Assembly (NCBI GenBank): GCA_920105625.2
Contig: OV050031.1
Location: 47,582,925 to 47,646,924, forward strand
Source: Clusia tigrina
Lineage: Eukaryota > Arthropoda > Insecta > Diptera > Clusiidae
Direction: 5' to 3'
Length of the DNA stretch: 64,000 nucleotides
Part shown: piece after piece, positions 58,559 through 64,000 of the stretch
Numbering within the stretch: position 1 is the stretch's first letter
Layout of the letters: each line of letters opens with the position of its first letter
The notes under the pieces: model-generated
Seen by the model: the letters and a program-made list of their open reading frames with translations, nothing else
What the model was told of the DNA's origin: nothing
Database searches by the model: none
Made by a program: the position numbers and the translations under genes

Positions 58559-58951
58559 TATATATATATTTTGATTTTTTATTTTCAATTTGTTTATTTT
58601 ATTTTTTTACAGTTTTACATATATTGTTACTTTTCTATTTTCTATTTGTACAATATTAAAAAGTTTTCCCGCCTTTCGATATCGCTCATAAAGCATTACA
58701 CATGCACATGTGCTTACATTCTGTATGTTGTCATCATTTGTTGCCCACCAACAATCTAACTTATGAATTCCATACATATATATAATTAGAAAGCTTTGTT
58801 ATTTTTAATTCATTTATTACTGCTTCGATGAATTCTATATGCTCTGCTTCAATCCAAAATCTGTATTTATTTAGTAAATTTTCTAACACAGTAGAGGAAA
58901 TCATTTTTGAACAGCTATCTTCAATTCAGTTTGCTATATACTAATAAACAA
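58559..58951. other. AT-rich spacer between satellite and repeat-promoter region
   Basis: A single-copy-looking stretch begins with a TA tract and T-rich runs (58559-58650). The only notable element in its first part is a short cacatgcacatgtg palindrome-like motif near 58701. Apart from the weak minus-strand ORF listed separately, I see no gene, RNA gene or mobile element end here. Confidence 0.6.
58761..58904 (-). CDS. Possible small ORF, 47 codons, unknown function
   Basis: On the minus strand an ATG at 58904 opens 47 codons, ending in TAA at 58761-58763. The frame stays open a few codons further upstream to a TGA. Unlike nearby chance ORFs it is not low-complexity: the middle reads like an amphipathic helix rich in E, L, I and A (residues about 5-36), followed by a K/Y-rich tail ending VWNS. 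There is no signal peptide or recognisable domain. No poly(A) signal is evident downstream. It lies divergent to the 77-codon gene, with the GCAGCTGC repeats between them, so it could be the last exon of a longer gene or a shared-promoter partner. A chance ORF remains quite possible. Confidence 0.25.
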   Translation of the reverse strand: MISSTVLENLLNKYRFWIEAEHIEFIEAVINELKITKLSNYIYVWNS

Positions 58952-59285
58952 AAAAAGCATCTGCATCCCATTAAAATCAACTCTGATTGATGTTTACTGA
59001 GAAGGAAAAAAATGCAGTTGCATTCTTGAAGTCTCTTTGTTGTTTATTGATAAAAATGCAGCTGCATCCCATTTAAAATCAACTTTGATTGATGTTTACT
59101 GAGAAAAAAATGCAGCTGCTTTCCATTTAAAAAAAATATAAACGTCTTGAACTCTCTTTGTTGTTTACTGATAAAAATGCAGCTGCTTTCCATTTAAAAA
59201 TAGATATTAAAAAAAATGCAGCTGCAACCTATTTACATAAACGCTTATTCAACCCGAATGTGTGTTTTAAAAAATGTAATTGCTT
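58952..59285. promoter_or_regulatory. Tandem repeats with GCAGCTGC (E-box) cores upstream of a TATA box
   Basis: Seven copies of an ATGCANNTGC-like core start at 58957 (GCATCTGC), 59014 (GCAGTTGC), 59058, 59112, 59179 and 59218 (all GCAGCTGC), with a degenerate one at 59276 (GTAATTGC). Spacing is 39-67 bp. The 59058 copy sits in the perfect 12-bp palindrome ATGCAGCTGCAT. The intervals alternate between two types, one containing gattgatgtttactgagaa and the other tctctttgttgttta, so the region is a tandem duplication of a roughly 100-120 bp composite unit. Six of the cores are CANNTG E-boxes, the binding site class of bHLH factors. The position, ending about 20 bp before a TATA box, suggests an enhancer-promoter; activity is inferred. 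Confidence 0.6.
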
Positions 59286-59300
59286 TCCTCGTACTCAATA

Positions 59301-59340
59301 TATATAAATAGTTCGTTAATGAGCGAGTTTATATTAGTCT
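59301..59340 (+). promoter_or_regulatory. Core promoter: TATA box and initiator-like site
   Basis: TATATAAATAG at 59301-59311 is a strong TATA box. About 33-35 bp downstream, ttagtct around A59336 is close to the arthropod initiator TCAGTY. This would give a 5' leader of about 69 nt before the ATG at 59405. Confidence 0.6.
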
Positions 59341-59404
59341 TTCTTTTCTCTTCGACAATAAAGTGAAGTGAAGAATATACAACAAACATATTCATATTTT
59401 AAAA

Positions 59405-59638
59405 ATGGATAGAACTTTAAGTGCATTAAACAACATTTCTCAAATAAAGGGATACAAAAAATCAGTTCTAAGCCTTAGAATCTTTCCATTCGACACCATC
59501 TTAAGGATAATTAAGGCTAGCAGGATACATACACCGTTTGGAGAAAAAATCATGGTGGAGTTAGATGAACATGTAATTTTCTTACCTCAAAAATTTAATA
59601 GTTTAACAGATGACGATATTTTAAACTTAAAGAATTAA
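59405..59638 (+). CDS. Small protein of unknown function, 77 residues
   Basis: A complete 77-codon ORF starts at an ATG in good insect context (aaaATGG), about 69 nt after a predicted initiator, and ends at TAA 59636-59638, followed by poly(A) signals. The product is basic in its first half and acidic in its last third. It has no signal peptide, membrane segment or cysteines. Alternating hydrophobic stretches (residues about 20-36) followed by TPFGEKIMVELDEHVIFLPQ (about 43-62) predict a small beta-rich fold, and the tail SLTDDDI looks helical. The pattern of a G after an aromatic, then strand, acidic turn and a V-I-F-L-P strand resembles from memory small OB-like proteins scattered in arthropod genomes and mobile or viral elements. 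I cannot confirm this and assign no function. The intact frame beside a satellite and a decayed retrotransposon suggests selection or recent arrival. Confidence 0.65.
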   Translation: MDRTLSALNNISQIKGYKKSVLSLRIFPFDTILRIIKASRIHTPFGEKIMVELDEHVIFLPQKFNSLTDDDILNLKN

Positions 59639-59720
59639 AATAAAGAATATTTTATTAAAAAGATAAATGTAATTAATAATAACTATAAATTTGTTTTTGA
59701 AACTAAAAATAAAGAATAAA
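59639..59720 (+). terminator. Poly(A) signals for the 77-codon gene
   Basis: AATAAA hexamers occur at 59639-59644 (overlapping the end of the stop region), 59708-59713 and 59715-59720. The last two are adjacent and followed by an A-rich then T-rich stretch, so they are the likelier functional pair. All are in the correct orientation. Confidence 0.55.
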
Positions 59721-59750
59721 AAAATCTGTAATAAACTTTTAATTAGTTGA

Positions 59751-59849
59751 TTATTTTTTATCTATATCTGCAATTCTAAAGTGGCCCCACGCTTTCGTTT
59801 CATTAGTACTGTACGAATTCATATAAATATCAATCGCACAACCTTCAAC
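59751..59849 (-). pseudogene. C-terminal 32 codons of an ORF interrupted by the LTR element
   Basis: Reading the minus strand from 59849 to TAA at 59751-59753 gives exactly 33 codons. The peptide contains GCAIDIYMNSYSTNETKAWG and ends RIADIDKK, a normal-looking globular protein end rather than AT-rich noise. The frame enters directly at the proposed LTR boundary (59849/59850); upstream of it the frame runs into LTR sequence and is not meaningful. The inference is that a minus-strand gene, convergent with the 77-codon gene, was split by the BEL insertion and that its 5' part lies beyond the element's 3' LTR, outside this window. The protein family is not recognised. A chance ORF of this length is possible but the composition argues against it. 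Confidence 0.4.
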
Positions 59850-60154
59850 TGTAACATAATGTTTAATATGCAAAGTATATTTGTATGTATCCGTACGTTT
59901 GTACCCACAACAACAACAAGGAATATGCAGTCTGCGCGTGCAGTAGCATTGTGGCTCAAATGACACCTGCACAAGAATTAGGTGCATTCCCAAAAATGCA
60001 ACATAAGCATTTGGGTGGCATTGAAACGTATGTTCATTGCACTTGCACATGCTGCTATGCGCTGCTGTTATATTCTGCTGATATTTACTTTTAGTACTTA
60101 TTAATTATTATTGATGATGTTAGCAATAAGTTATTATTTAAGACGATGAATTTC

Positions 60155-60160
60155 AATAAA
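60155..60160 (+). terminator. LTR poly(A) signal AATAAA
   Basis: A canonical hexamer lies inside the LTR, about 180 bp before its 3' end, followed by a T-rich stretch (60168-60211). It would end transcripts initiated in the 5' LTR when present in the 3' LTR. Confidence 0.5.
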
Positions 60161-60217
60161 CAAATCACTCTTTGATTCTTTAGCAACAAGAAAACTGAGT
60201 CTTTTATTTCAGCGACG

Positions 60218-60294
60218 GATTGTTCAGGTTCAAGTGCTTGAACAATCAAATTATTATTCCTAGTCTCATATTGGTTCAAGTACCTGTATGAGAC
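60218..60294 (+). other. Two adjacent stem-loops in the LTR 3' part, each with GGTTCAAGT in the loop
   Basis: Stem 1: GATTGTTCA (60218-60226) pairs with TGAACAATC (60239-60247), 9 bp perfect, 12-nt loop. Stem 2: GTCTCATA (60263-60270) pairs with TATGAGAC (60287-60294), 8 bp perfect, 16-nt loop. Both loops contain ggttcaagt. The location, downstream of the poly(A) signal and before the primer-binding site, corresponds to R-U5 of the genomic RNA, where retroelements often carry structured signals. Confidence 0.6.
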
Positions 60295-60342
60295 GTCAAA
60301 AAGGAATACATGACTACAGTCAAACGAGGCTGTATTTACATT

Positions 60343-60360
60343 TGGTGACCCCGACGTGAT
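60343..60360 (+). other. Primer-binding site complementary to tRNA-Trp
   Basis: TGGTGACCCCGACGTGAT is the exact complement of the 18 terminal nucleotides of metazoan tRNA-Trp including CCA, as I know that sequence. It lies two bases after the LTR end, the standard position for priming minus-strand DNA synthesis. Confidence 0.9.
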
Positions 60361-60524
60361 AGAAGGACGAGAGATATACAGGACATAAAATTGATTCAGC
60401 AAAAGCACAGCAGTGTGAGCATTCAATTTTATCACAATTCATCAATCGGTTTTAGTTCGAGCACACAGGGTGGTACAAAACACGATACTTAAGAAGCAAG
60501 AGCACAATAGTGTGAGCGTTAATA
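60361..60524 (+). other. Retrotransposon leader with inverted and direct repeats
   Basis: The 164-nt untranslated leader contains a perfect 10-bp inverted repeat, ATAAAATTGA (60385-60394) and TCAATTTTAT (60423-60432). It also contains a 25-nt direct repeat at 60399-60423 and 60496-60520 with four mismatches, sharing the core agtgtgagc. The first direct-repeat copy fills the loop of the inverted repeat. Such structures between primer-binding site and gag are candidates for packaging or dimerisation signals. Confidence 0.6.
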
Positions 60525-60716
60525 ATGACAACTATCGACGATCTCGTCCGTCATCAGGACGACAATGCAATTGGTCTCCAAAAGGCCATTGCATCCTATA
60601 AGAAGACGCCGAAAGATCAGAAGGCACTCGACTATATTGAAAGGAAATCCAGAGAAATTGAGGAGCTATGGTTAACTTTCCAACGTATCGATAACCAAAC
60701 GCCTTACTGGCACTAA
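60525..60716 (+). pseudogene. gag: gag N-terminal fragment, BEL/Pao
   Basis: ATG at 60525 opens 63 codons ending in TAA at 60714-60716. The product is highly charged, with a helical or coiled-coil character through residues 27-55 (KTPKDQKALDYIERKSREIE and following), ending in ELWLTFQRID. This matches the N-terminal helical part of BEL-type gag. From about residue 57 the frame is no longer gag: the genuine gag sequence resumes in another frame at about 60701. The usual middle of gag (matrix and most of capsid, normally well over 100 residues) is missing, so an internal deletion with a frame change lies at about 60690-60704. Confidence 0.8.
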
Positions 60717-61039
60717 GAAACCTTGGTTTAGACACGAATTCTTGGGATCCAATTATTCTCCACCTCCTAGTGAAAAAATTAGACAAAGGCACGCGGATTG
60801 CATATGAGCAGTCATTGGAGAAGCCAAAGGAATTACCTACCCTAAGGCAATTCTTAAAGTTTATTGAAACGAGATTCCAGTCTCTCGAGGCAATCGGCCA
60901 AAGAGAGCATACAGCAAAAACATTGACAACGGTAATAGCCACAAAGAAAGGAATCAAAAAATGCTTGTCTTGCAATAGCCAAACACACCCGCTGTTTGCA
61001 TGCCAAAGCTTTCTGTTCAGAAGAGGTTACAGTTCCTAA
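60701..61039 (+). pseudogene. gag: gag capsid C-terminus and first zinc knuckle
   Basis: This frame is open from about 60695 to TAA at 61037-61039, with no ATG at its start; it is a continuation of gag, not a separate gene. It carries the BEL capsid-end signature (NLGLDTNSWDPIILHLLVKK, then a segment ending LPTLRQFLKFIETRFQSLE) and the first Cys/His array CX2CX4HX4C (CLSCNSQTHPLFAC, about 60963-61004). Immediately after this array a single-base loss (net -1, about 61005-61020) moves the sequence into the next frame. The last residues of this frame (LFRRGYSS) are out-of-frame readthrough. Confidence 0.85.
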
Positions 61040-61803
61040 AAACACATAAGCTATGCATTAATTGTCTAAAGCCTGGACACTGGGCAAAGGATTGTATGTC
61101 AAGAAAATGTACTAAGTGTAATCACAGTCACAATACATTAGTACATTCTGAAGGATATCGCAGCGAACCAGCCGTAAACCAGGTCAAGTATGAACCACAC
61201 CCTCAACAGTCCACAGCACTAGTAGCGTCGAAGGAGTCGAAGCAACAGGGATATGTGCTCCTCAGCACTGCAATGGTGAAAATAGTCAGCAACAACGGGC
61301 ACGAAGTTGAATGCAGAGCCATTCTGGACTCCGGATCTCAGATCAATATCGTGAGTGAACGGCTTGTCAAGAGACTTGGAGCTTCAACAAAGTCCACAAC
61401 AATGAATATCCAAGGAATAGGCAAGGGAACTCGGAGAGCACAGCGTCGAGTTAGCCTTCAACTACAGTCACGAATTAACGGCTTTTCCACTCGACTGGAG
61501 GCGTTCGTTCTAGGAGATATAATTTCTTCGCAACCGACAAAACCATTTGACATATCCAAATGGCCAATTCCGAAGAACATCACTTTAGCGGATCCAGTAT
61601 TCAACCGTCCTGACAAAATCGATTTTTTATTAGGAGCAGAATTCTATCACCAAGTATTGTCAATTGGACAGATACGATTAGCAATCGAACTTCCAACACT
61701 ACAAAACACAGTGTTTGGCTGGATACTGGTGTTTGCAGTGAGGGTGATGATGATACAAACCAACTTATTGAACGGCTATGGAAACTGGACGAAGTCGAAC
61801 TAG
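61000..61803 (+). pseudogene. pol: gag zinc knuckles 2-3 and aspartic protease
   Basis: The ATG at 61000 is incidental; genuine homology starts a few codons later. Residues about 18-50 hold the second array (CINCLKPGHWAKDC, CX2CX4HX4C) and the third (CTKCNHSHNTLVH, CX2CX3HX4H). After a linker, the aspartic protease follows: ILDSGSQINIVSERLVKRLG (about residues 108-127, catalytic D in DSG) and the C-terminal FLLGAEFYHQ (about 209-218). These bind nucleic acid and process the polyprotein, respectively. The protease motifs look intact. The frame fails after NTVFGWI (about 61720) through a net -1 shift, and the last 25 or so residues to the stop are not element protein. Confidence 0.9.
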
Positions 61804-62315
61804 CTGAATCAATTTTATCCCCAACAGAAAGACTTTGCGAAAATTATATTATACAAAATACAACTAGAACCAATGATGGGCGTTTTATTGTAAAATTACC
61901 ATTCGTAGAGAATGCAGCTGTTTTAGGTAGTTCAAGGGATATAGCAATCAACAGATTCCTGGCGCTTGAACATCGCTTATCTAAATACAATGCCGTTCGT
62001 GAACAATATATCGAGTTTATGGAAAATTATGAAGCCTTGGGCCACTTGAGGGAGATCAACATCAATGAAATACTCTTACCTAAATACTTCATCCCACACC
62101 ACTGTGTACTTAAACCTGACAGCAGCACAACAAAACTGCGGGTGGTATTTGACGCATCTTCAAAAACGTCATCGGGAGTCTCACTCAATGACATAATGCA
62201 CATAGGTCCAACCATACAATCCGAACTATTTTCAATCATGCTTCGTTTCCGTCTACCGAAATTTGTATTCACCACCGACATTGAAAAAATGTATCGGCAG
62301 ATACTGGTCCACTGA
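61722..62315 (+). pseudogene. pol: Reverse transcriptase, N-terminal part (fingers and motif A)
   Basis: This frame is open from 61722, although its first ATG is at 62019. It contains the acidic protease-RT linker (GDDDTNQLIERLWKLDEVE), the conserved DGRFIVKLPF segment, then LRVVFDASSKTSSGVSLND and the catalytic motif A region FTTDIEKMYRQI with its Asp. It ends at TGA 62313-62315. The stop is caused by a 2-base loss next to the codon at 62310; homology continues directly in the frame starting at 62311. Confidence 0.9.
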
Positions 62316-63024
62316 AGATCGCCATTATCAATTGATCATATGGAGGAGCGACCCTAAGAAACCACTGAAGTGTTACGAACTTAACACTGTCACATATGGG
62401 ACAAGATCGGCACCATACCTCGCCACAAAATGTGTCAAACAAATGTCATCAGAAAACGCCATCCGGTATCCACTAGGTGCTCAGATGCTTCAGGATAACT
62501 TTTATGTCGACGATGGTGTTGGTGGATCAGACAGTCTGATTACCGCCATGGAAACTCAACGGCAACTCATCACTATGTTGAATGGGTATGGATTCAATCT
62601 ACGCAAATGGTGTGCAAATCACCCTAAACTCCTGCAGAACATTCCACAAGGTGACCAGGAAGTTAATTTGGATTTTACTAACGACAAGAATGATTCAATA
62701 AAAACCCTGGGCCTGACATGGCTGCCAAAGACTGACCAATTCTGTGTAAAGGTGAATCTCAACCCCGTTAAACGAATTACCAAGCGGTCTGTCACCTCAG
62801 ACGTAGCGAGATTATTTGATCCTCATGGCATTCTAGCTCCAGTTGTAATTACAGCAAAAATCTTTATACAAGCATTATGGCAATTAAAAATTAGTTGGGA
62901 TGAAGCTCTACCAGCAGAATTACATACAAGATGGGAGCGTTTTCGAAGCGCATTGCAAGAATTGGACAACTTTAAATTCTCACGACACATTCATAGAAGT
63001 GAGATCCCAACATCAATTCAACTT
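62311..63024 (+). pseudogene. pol: Reverse transcriptase palm and thumb, connection
   Basis: Continues RT without missing residues. Visible are DRHYQLIIW, the motif B region VTYGTRSAPYLATKCVKQ, and the catalytic motif C FYVDDGVGG (YVDD, about 62501-62527). These are followed by NLRKWCANHPKLL, LGLTWLPKTD and the BEL-typical SDVARLFDPHGILAPVVITA. All RT catalytic aspartates that can be read are present, so this stretch alone is undamaged over about 235 codons. Homology ends at IQL (about 63022), at the RNase H deletion; the frame runs on to a stop at 63114 in unrelated sequence. Confidence 0.92.
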
Positions 63025-63939
63025 CGGAGCAGCAATTTATATCAGATCTATCTTCAAAGAAGGAAGAGTAGTAGTGAGGTTGTTATGTGCCAAATCACGC
63101 GTAGCTCCACTTAAGCCACAAACATTGCCTCGCTTGGAACTATGCGCAGCAGTACTAGGCTCACAGTTGGCAGCTAGGGTAAAAAATGATTTACGGTTAA
63201 AGGATTGTCGCACCTTTTTGTGGACAGGCTCACAAATAGTTCTGTCTTGGATTAATTCAACCTCATCATTTCAAACATTTGTAGCCAACTGGGTAGCTAC
63301 TACATTAGCAGAACAGTGGCGTCATGTTAGCTCCAAGGATAACCCAGCTGACGTTGTTTCACGAGGATTATCTCCAAGAGAATTTGCAAGATGTGACCTG
63401 TGGCTTTACGGGCCATTTTTTCTACATGGGAAAGAATCAGCATGGCCTCCCAAGTTTGCTCCACAGCTAGCCATTCCCAATAACATCGAGAGAAAACGAA
63501 CGAATCCAGCATCCTTGGTAGCAATTGACTCTGAAGAACTAGTGTATACAATCAACCACCGAAACTCTTTCAGGACTCTTCAAGGCATCGTAGGATACAT
63601 TTGTCGTTTCATAAGCAACACTAGATGTAGCAAGGATGTACGAAAAACTGATATAGCGCTGACTCCCATCGAATTAGATCATGCATTAAGAATCATTGTT
63701 CAAGCTATGCAAAGATCTGATTTCAATGACGACATCATGTACCTCAAGAAACACACGGATCTCAAGGGGACGAGTACATTGAAGAGCCTATCACCATTTT
63801 TGGATGACGCAAACATTTTGCGAGTTGGAGGACGATTGGAAGCATCACTGGTACCTTATGAAGCAAAAATCAAATGCTCATTCCGTATAATGAGCCTGTT
63901 GAAGTCAGCTCCTTGGTATATAAACCAAGAACTTGTTGA
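63023..63939 (+). pseudogene. pol: RNase H domain (damaged) and linker to integrase
   Basis: The frame begins inside RNase H at FGAAIYIRS. The preceding segment, which in this family holds the first catalytic Asp, is deleted (roughly 10-12 codons, also shifting frame). SRVAPLKPQTLPRLELCAAV follows. The next conserved acidic position is also lost: LWTGSQIVLSWI has Gly (GGC, 63227-63229) where the family has Asp. The tether WRHVSSKDNPADVVSRGLSP and LSPFLDDANILRVGGRLEAS are well preserved. At about 63868-63871 a net -1 shift changes frame, and the new frame reaches a TGA (63937-63939) inside a small insertion. RNase H activity would be absent. Confidence 0.88.
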
Positions 63940-63940
63940 A
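63898..63940 (+). repeat. Small insertion flanked by a 6-bp direct repeat
   Basis: GTTGAA occurs at 63898-63903 and 63935-63940, enclosing 31 bp with a small inverted repeat (CTTGGT / ACCAAG around a TATATAA-like centre). The enclosed sequence interrupts the linker between RGGRL-type sequence and integrase and supplies an in-frame TGA. Removing 37 bp would leave a single GTTGAA. It could be a target-site duplication of a tiny insertion or a templated repair insertion. Confidence 0.4.
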
Positions 63941-64000
63941 ATGTTATAGGTCACTTGAAACCGTAAAACTTTAATTGAGAACACTTAGGCAGTTAAGGTG
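63941..64000 (+). pseudogene. pol: Start of integrase N-terminal domain, cut by window edge
   Basis: In one frame aaaactttaattgagaac (63965-63982) reads KTLIEN, the beginning of the region that leads into the HHCC zinc domain of BEL integrases. A further 2-base loss near 63986 moves the following RQLR-like codons to another frame. Too little is present to judge the integrase core, which lies beyond the window. Confidence 0.5.

Larger units (their letters stand above)
59850..60340 (+). repeat. 5' LTR of the BEL/Pao element
   Basis: The 3' end is well placed: tgtatttaca ends at 60340, two bases before the primer-binding site, and ACA is the usual LTR terminus. The 5' end is inferred at TGTAACATA (59850), giving 491 bp; alternatives are TGT at 59882 or 60066. 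The 59850 choice is favoured because a minus-strand coding frame stops making sense exactly there. A poly(A) signal AATAAA lies at 60155-60160, consistent with the R region. The second LTR is outside the window, so boundaries cannot be confirmed here. Confidence 0.65.
59850..64000 (+). mobile_element. BEL/Pao LTR retrotransposon, degenerate, truncated by window edge
   Basis: In order the element shows a 5' LTR, a tRNA-Trp primer-binding site, a leader, gag with three Cys/His arrays, an aspartic protease with DSGS, a reverse transcriptase with YVDD, RNase H, and the very start of integrase. Three gag zinc motifs, the last CX2CX3HX4H, together with YVDD and the NPADVVSRG tether after RNase H are hallmarks of the BEL/Pao group. 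The coding region is broken by a large gag deletion (about 60690-60704), frameshifts near 61010, 61720, 62312 and 63870, an RNase H deletion at about 63023, a 37-bp insertion near 63904, and another shift near 63986. It cannot encode an active polyprotein. The 3' half, the 3' LTR and the target-site duplication lie beyond the window. Confidence 0.95.

Noticed and set aside
58571..58759. 62-codon plus-strand ORF
   Set aside because: Low-complexity F/Y/I product from T-rich DNA, without start context or recognisable motifs.
59751..60050. 99-codon minus ORF taken as a whole gene
   Set aside because: Only its last 32 codons look like protein; the first two thirds read through LTR sequence in the wrong strand.
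59781..60094. Two overlapping plus-strand ORFs (60 and 69 codons)
   Set aside because: They lie within or across the LTR start, with no family resemblance; they shadow non-coding LTR sequence.
60227..60286. tRNA-derived gene suggested by the B-box-like GGTTCAAGT motifs
   Set aside because: No A box, no cloverleaf and no anticodon arm around either copy; the motif sits in hairpin loops of the LTR.
60091..60435. 114-codon minus ORF over LTR and leader
   Set aside because: It crosses the LTR end, primer-binding site and leader, all of which read as plus-strand retroelement signals.
60532..61045. Minus ORFs of 147 and 63 codons over gag
   Set aside because: Antisense to recognisable gag, including a zinc knuckle; shadow frames.
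62027..62281. 84-codon minus ORF over RT
   Set aside because: Antisense to conserved RT sequence with motif A.
63327..63551. 74-codon minus ORF over the RNase H-integrase linker
   Set aside because: Antisense to the conserved NPADVVSRG region.

Overview
The window looks like pericentromeric heterochromatin of an insect, most likely a higher dipteran such as a drosophilid. About 91% of it (1-58558) is one uninterrupted satellite array of roughly 190-bp, very AT-rich monomers. The remaining 5.4 kb holds one small intact-looking gene and a decayed BEL/Pao LTR retrotransposon. The organism call rests on the BEL/Pao element and the general base composition; no host gene that I recognise is present, so genus and species stay open.

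Layout. (1) 1-58558: tandem satellite that runs off the left edge, about 308 monomers, all in the same orientation, with no transposon inside. The monomers are not uniform. Diagnostic variants recur in fixed orders, giving higher-order repeats (HORs), for example an 11-monomer, 2.09-kb unit, and large-scale duplications. The array splits into regional domains: 1-8.9 kb, 8.9-54.5 kb, and a right-edge block. The right-edge block matches the 6.7-8.9 kb block at a nearly constant offset of 48.51 kb. (2) 58559-58951: AT-rich spacer with one weak minus-strand ORF. (3) 58952-59285: tandem repeats built around palindromic GCAGCTGC cores, just upstream of a TATA box at 59301. (4) 59405-59638: a 77-codon gene of unknown function with TATA box, good start context and poly(A) signals. 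(5) 59751-59849, minus strand: the last 32 codons of another ORF, cut off by the retrotransposon. (6) 59850 to the right edge: 5' LTR, an 18-nt tRNA-Trp primer-binding site, a structured leader, and gag-pol of a BEL/Pao element. The coding region is broken by deletions, frameshifts and a short insertion, and it runs off the right edge at the start of integrase.

How the parts relate. The satellite shows unequal exchange and conversion: irregular HOR lengths, hybrid monomers, and private variants confined to sub-regions. The retrotransposon is non-autonomous as seen here, because gag lacks most of its middle and RNase H lacks catalytic residues. The least explained part is the 1.3 kb between satellite and LTR. 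There a compact gene sits behind an E-box-rich repeat array, and a convergent minus-strand reading frame appears to have been interrupted by the LTR insertion.
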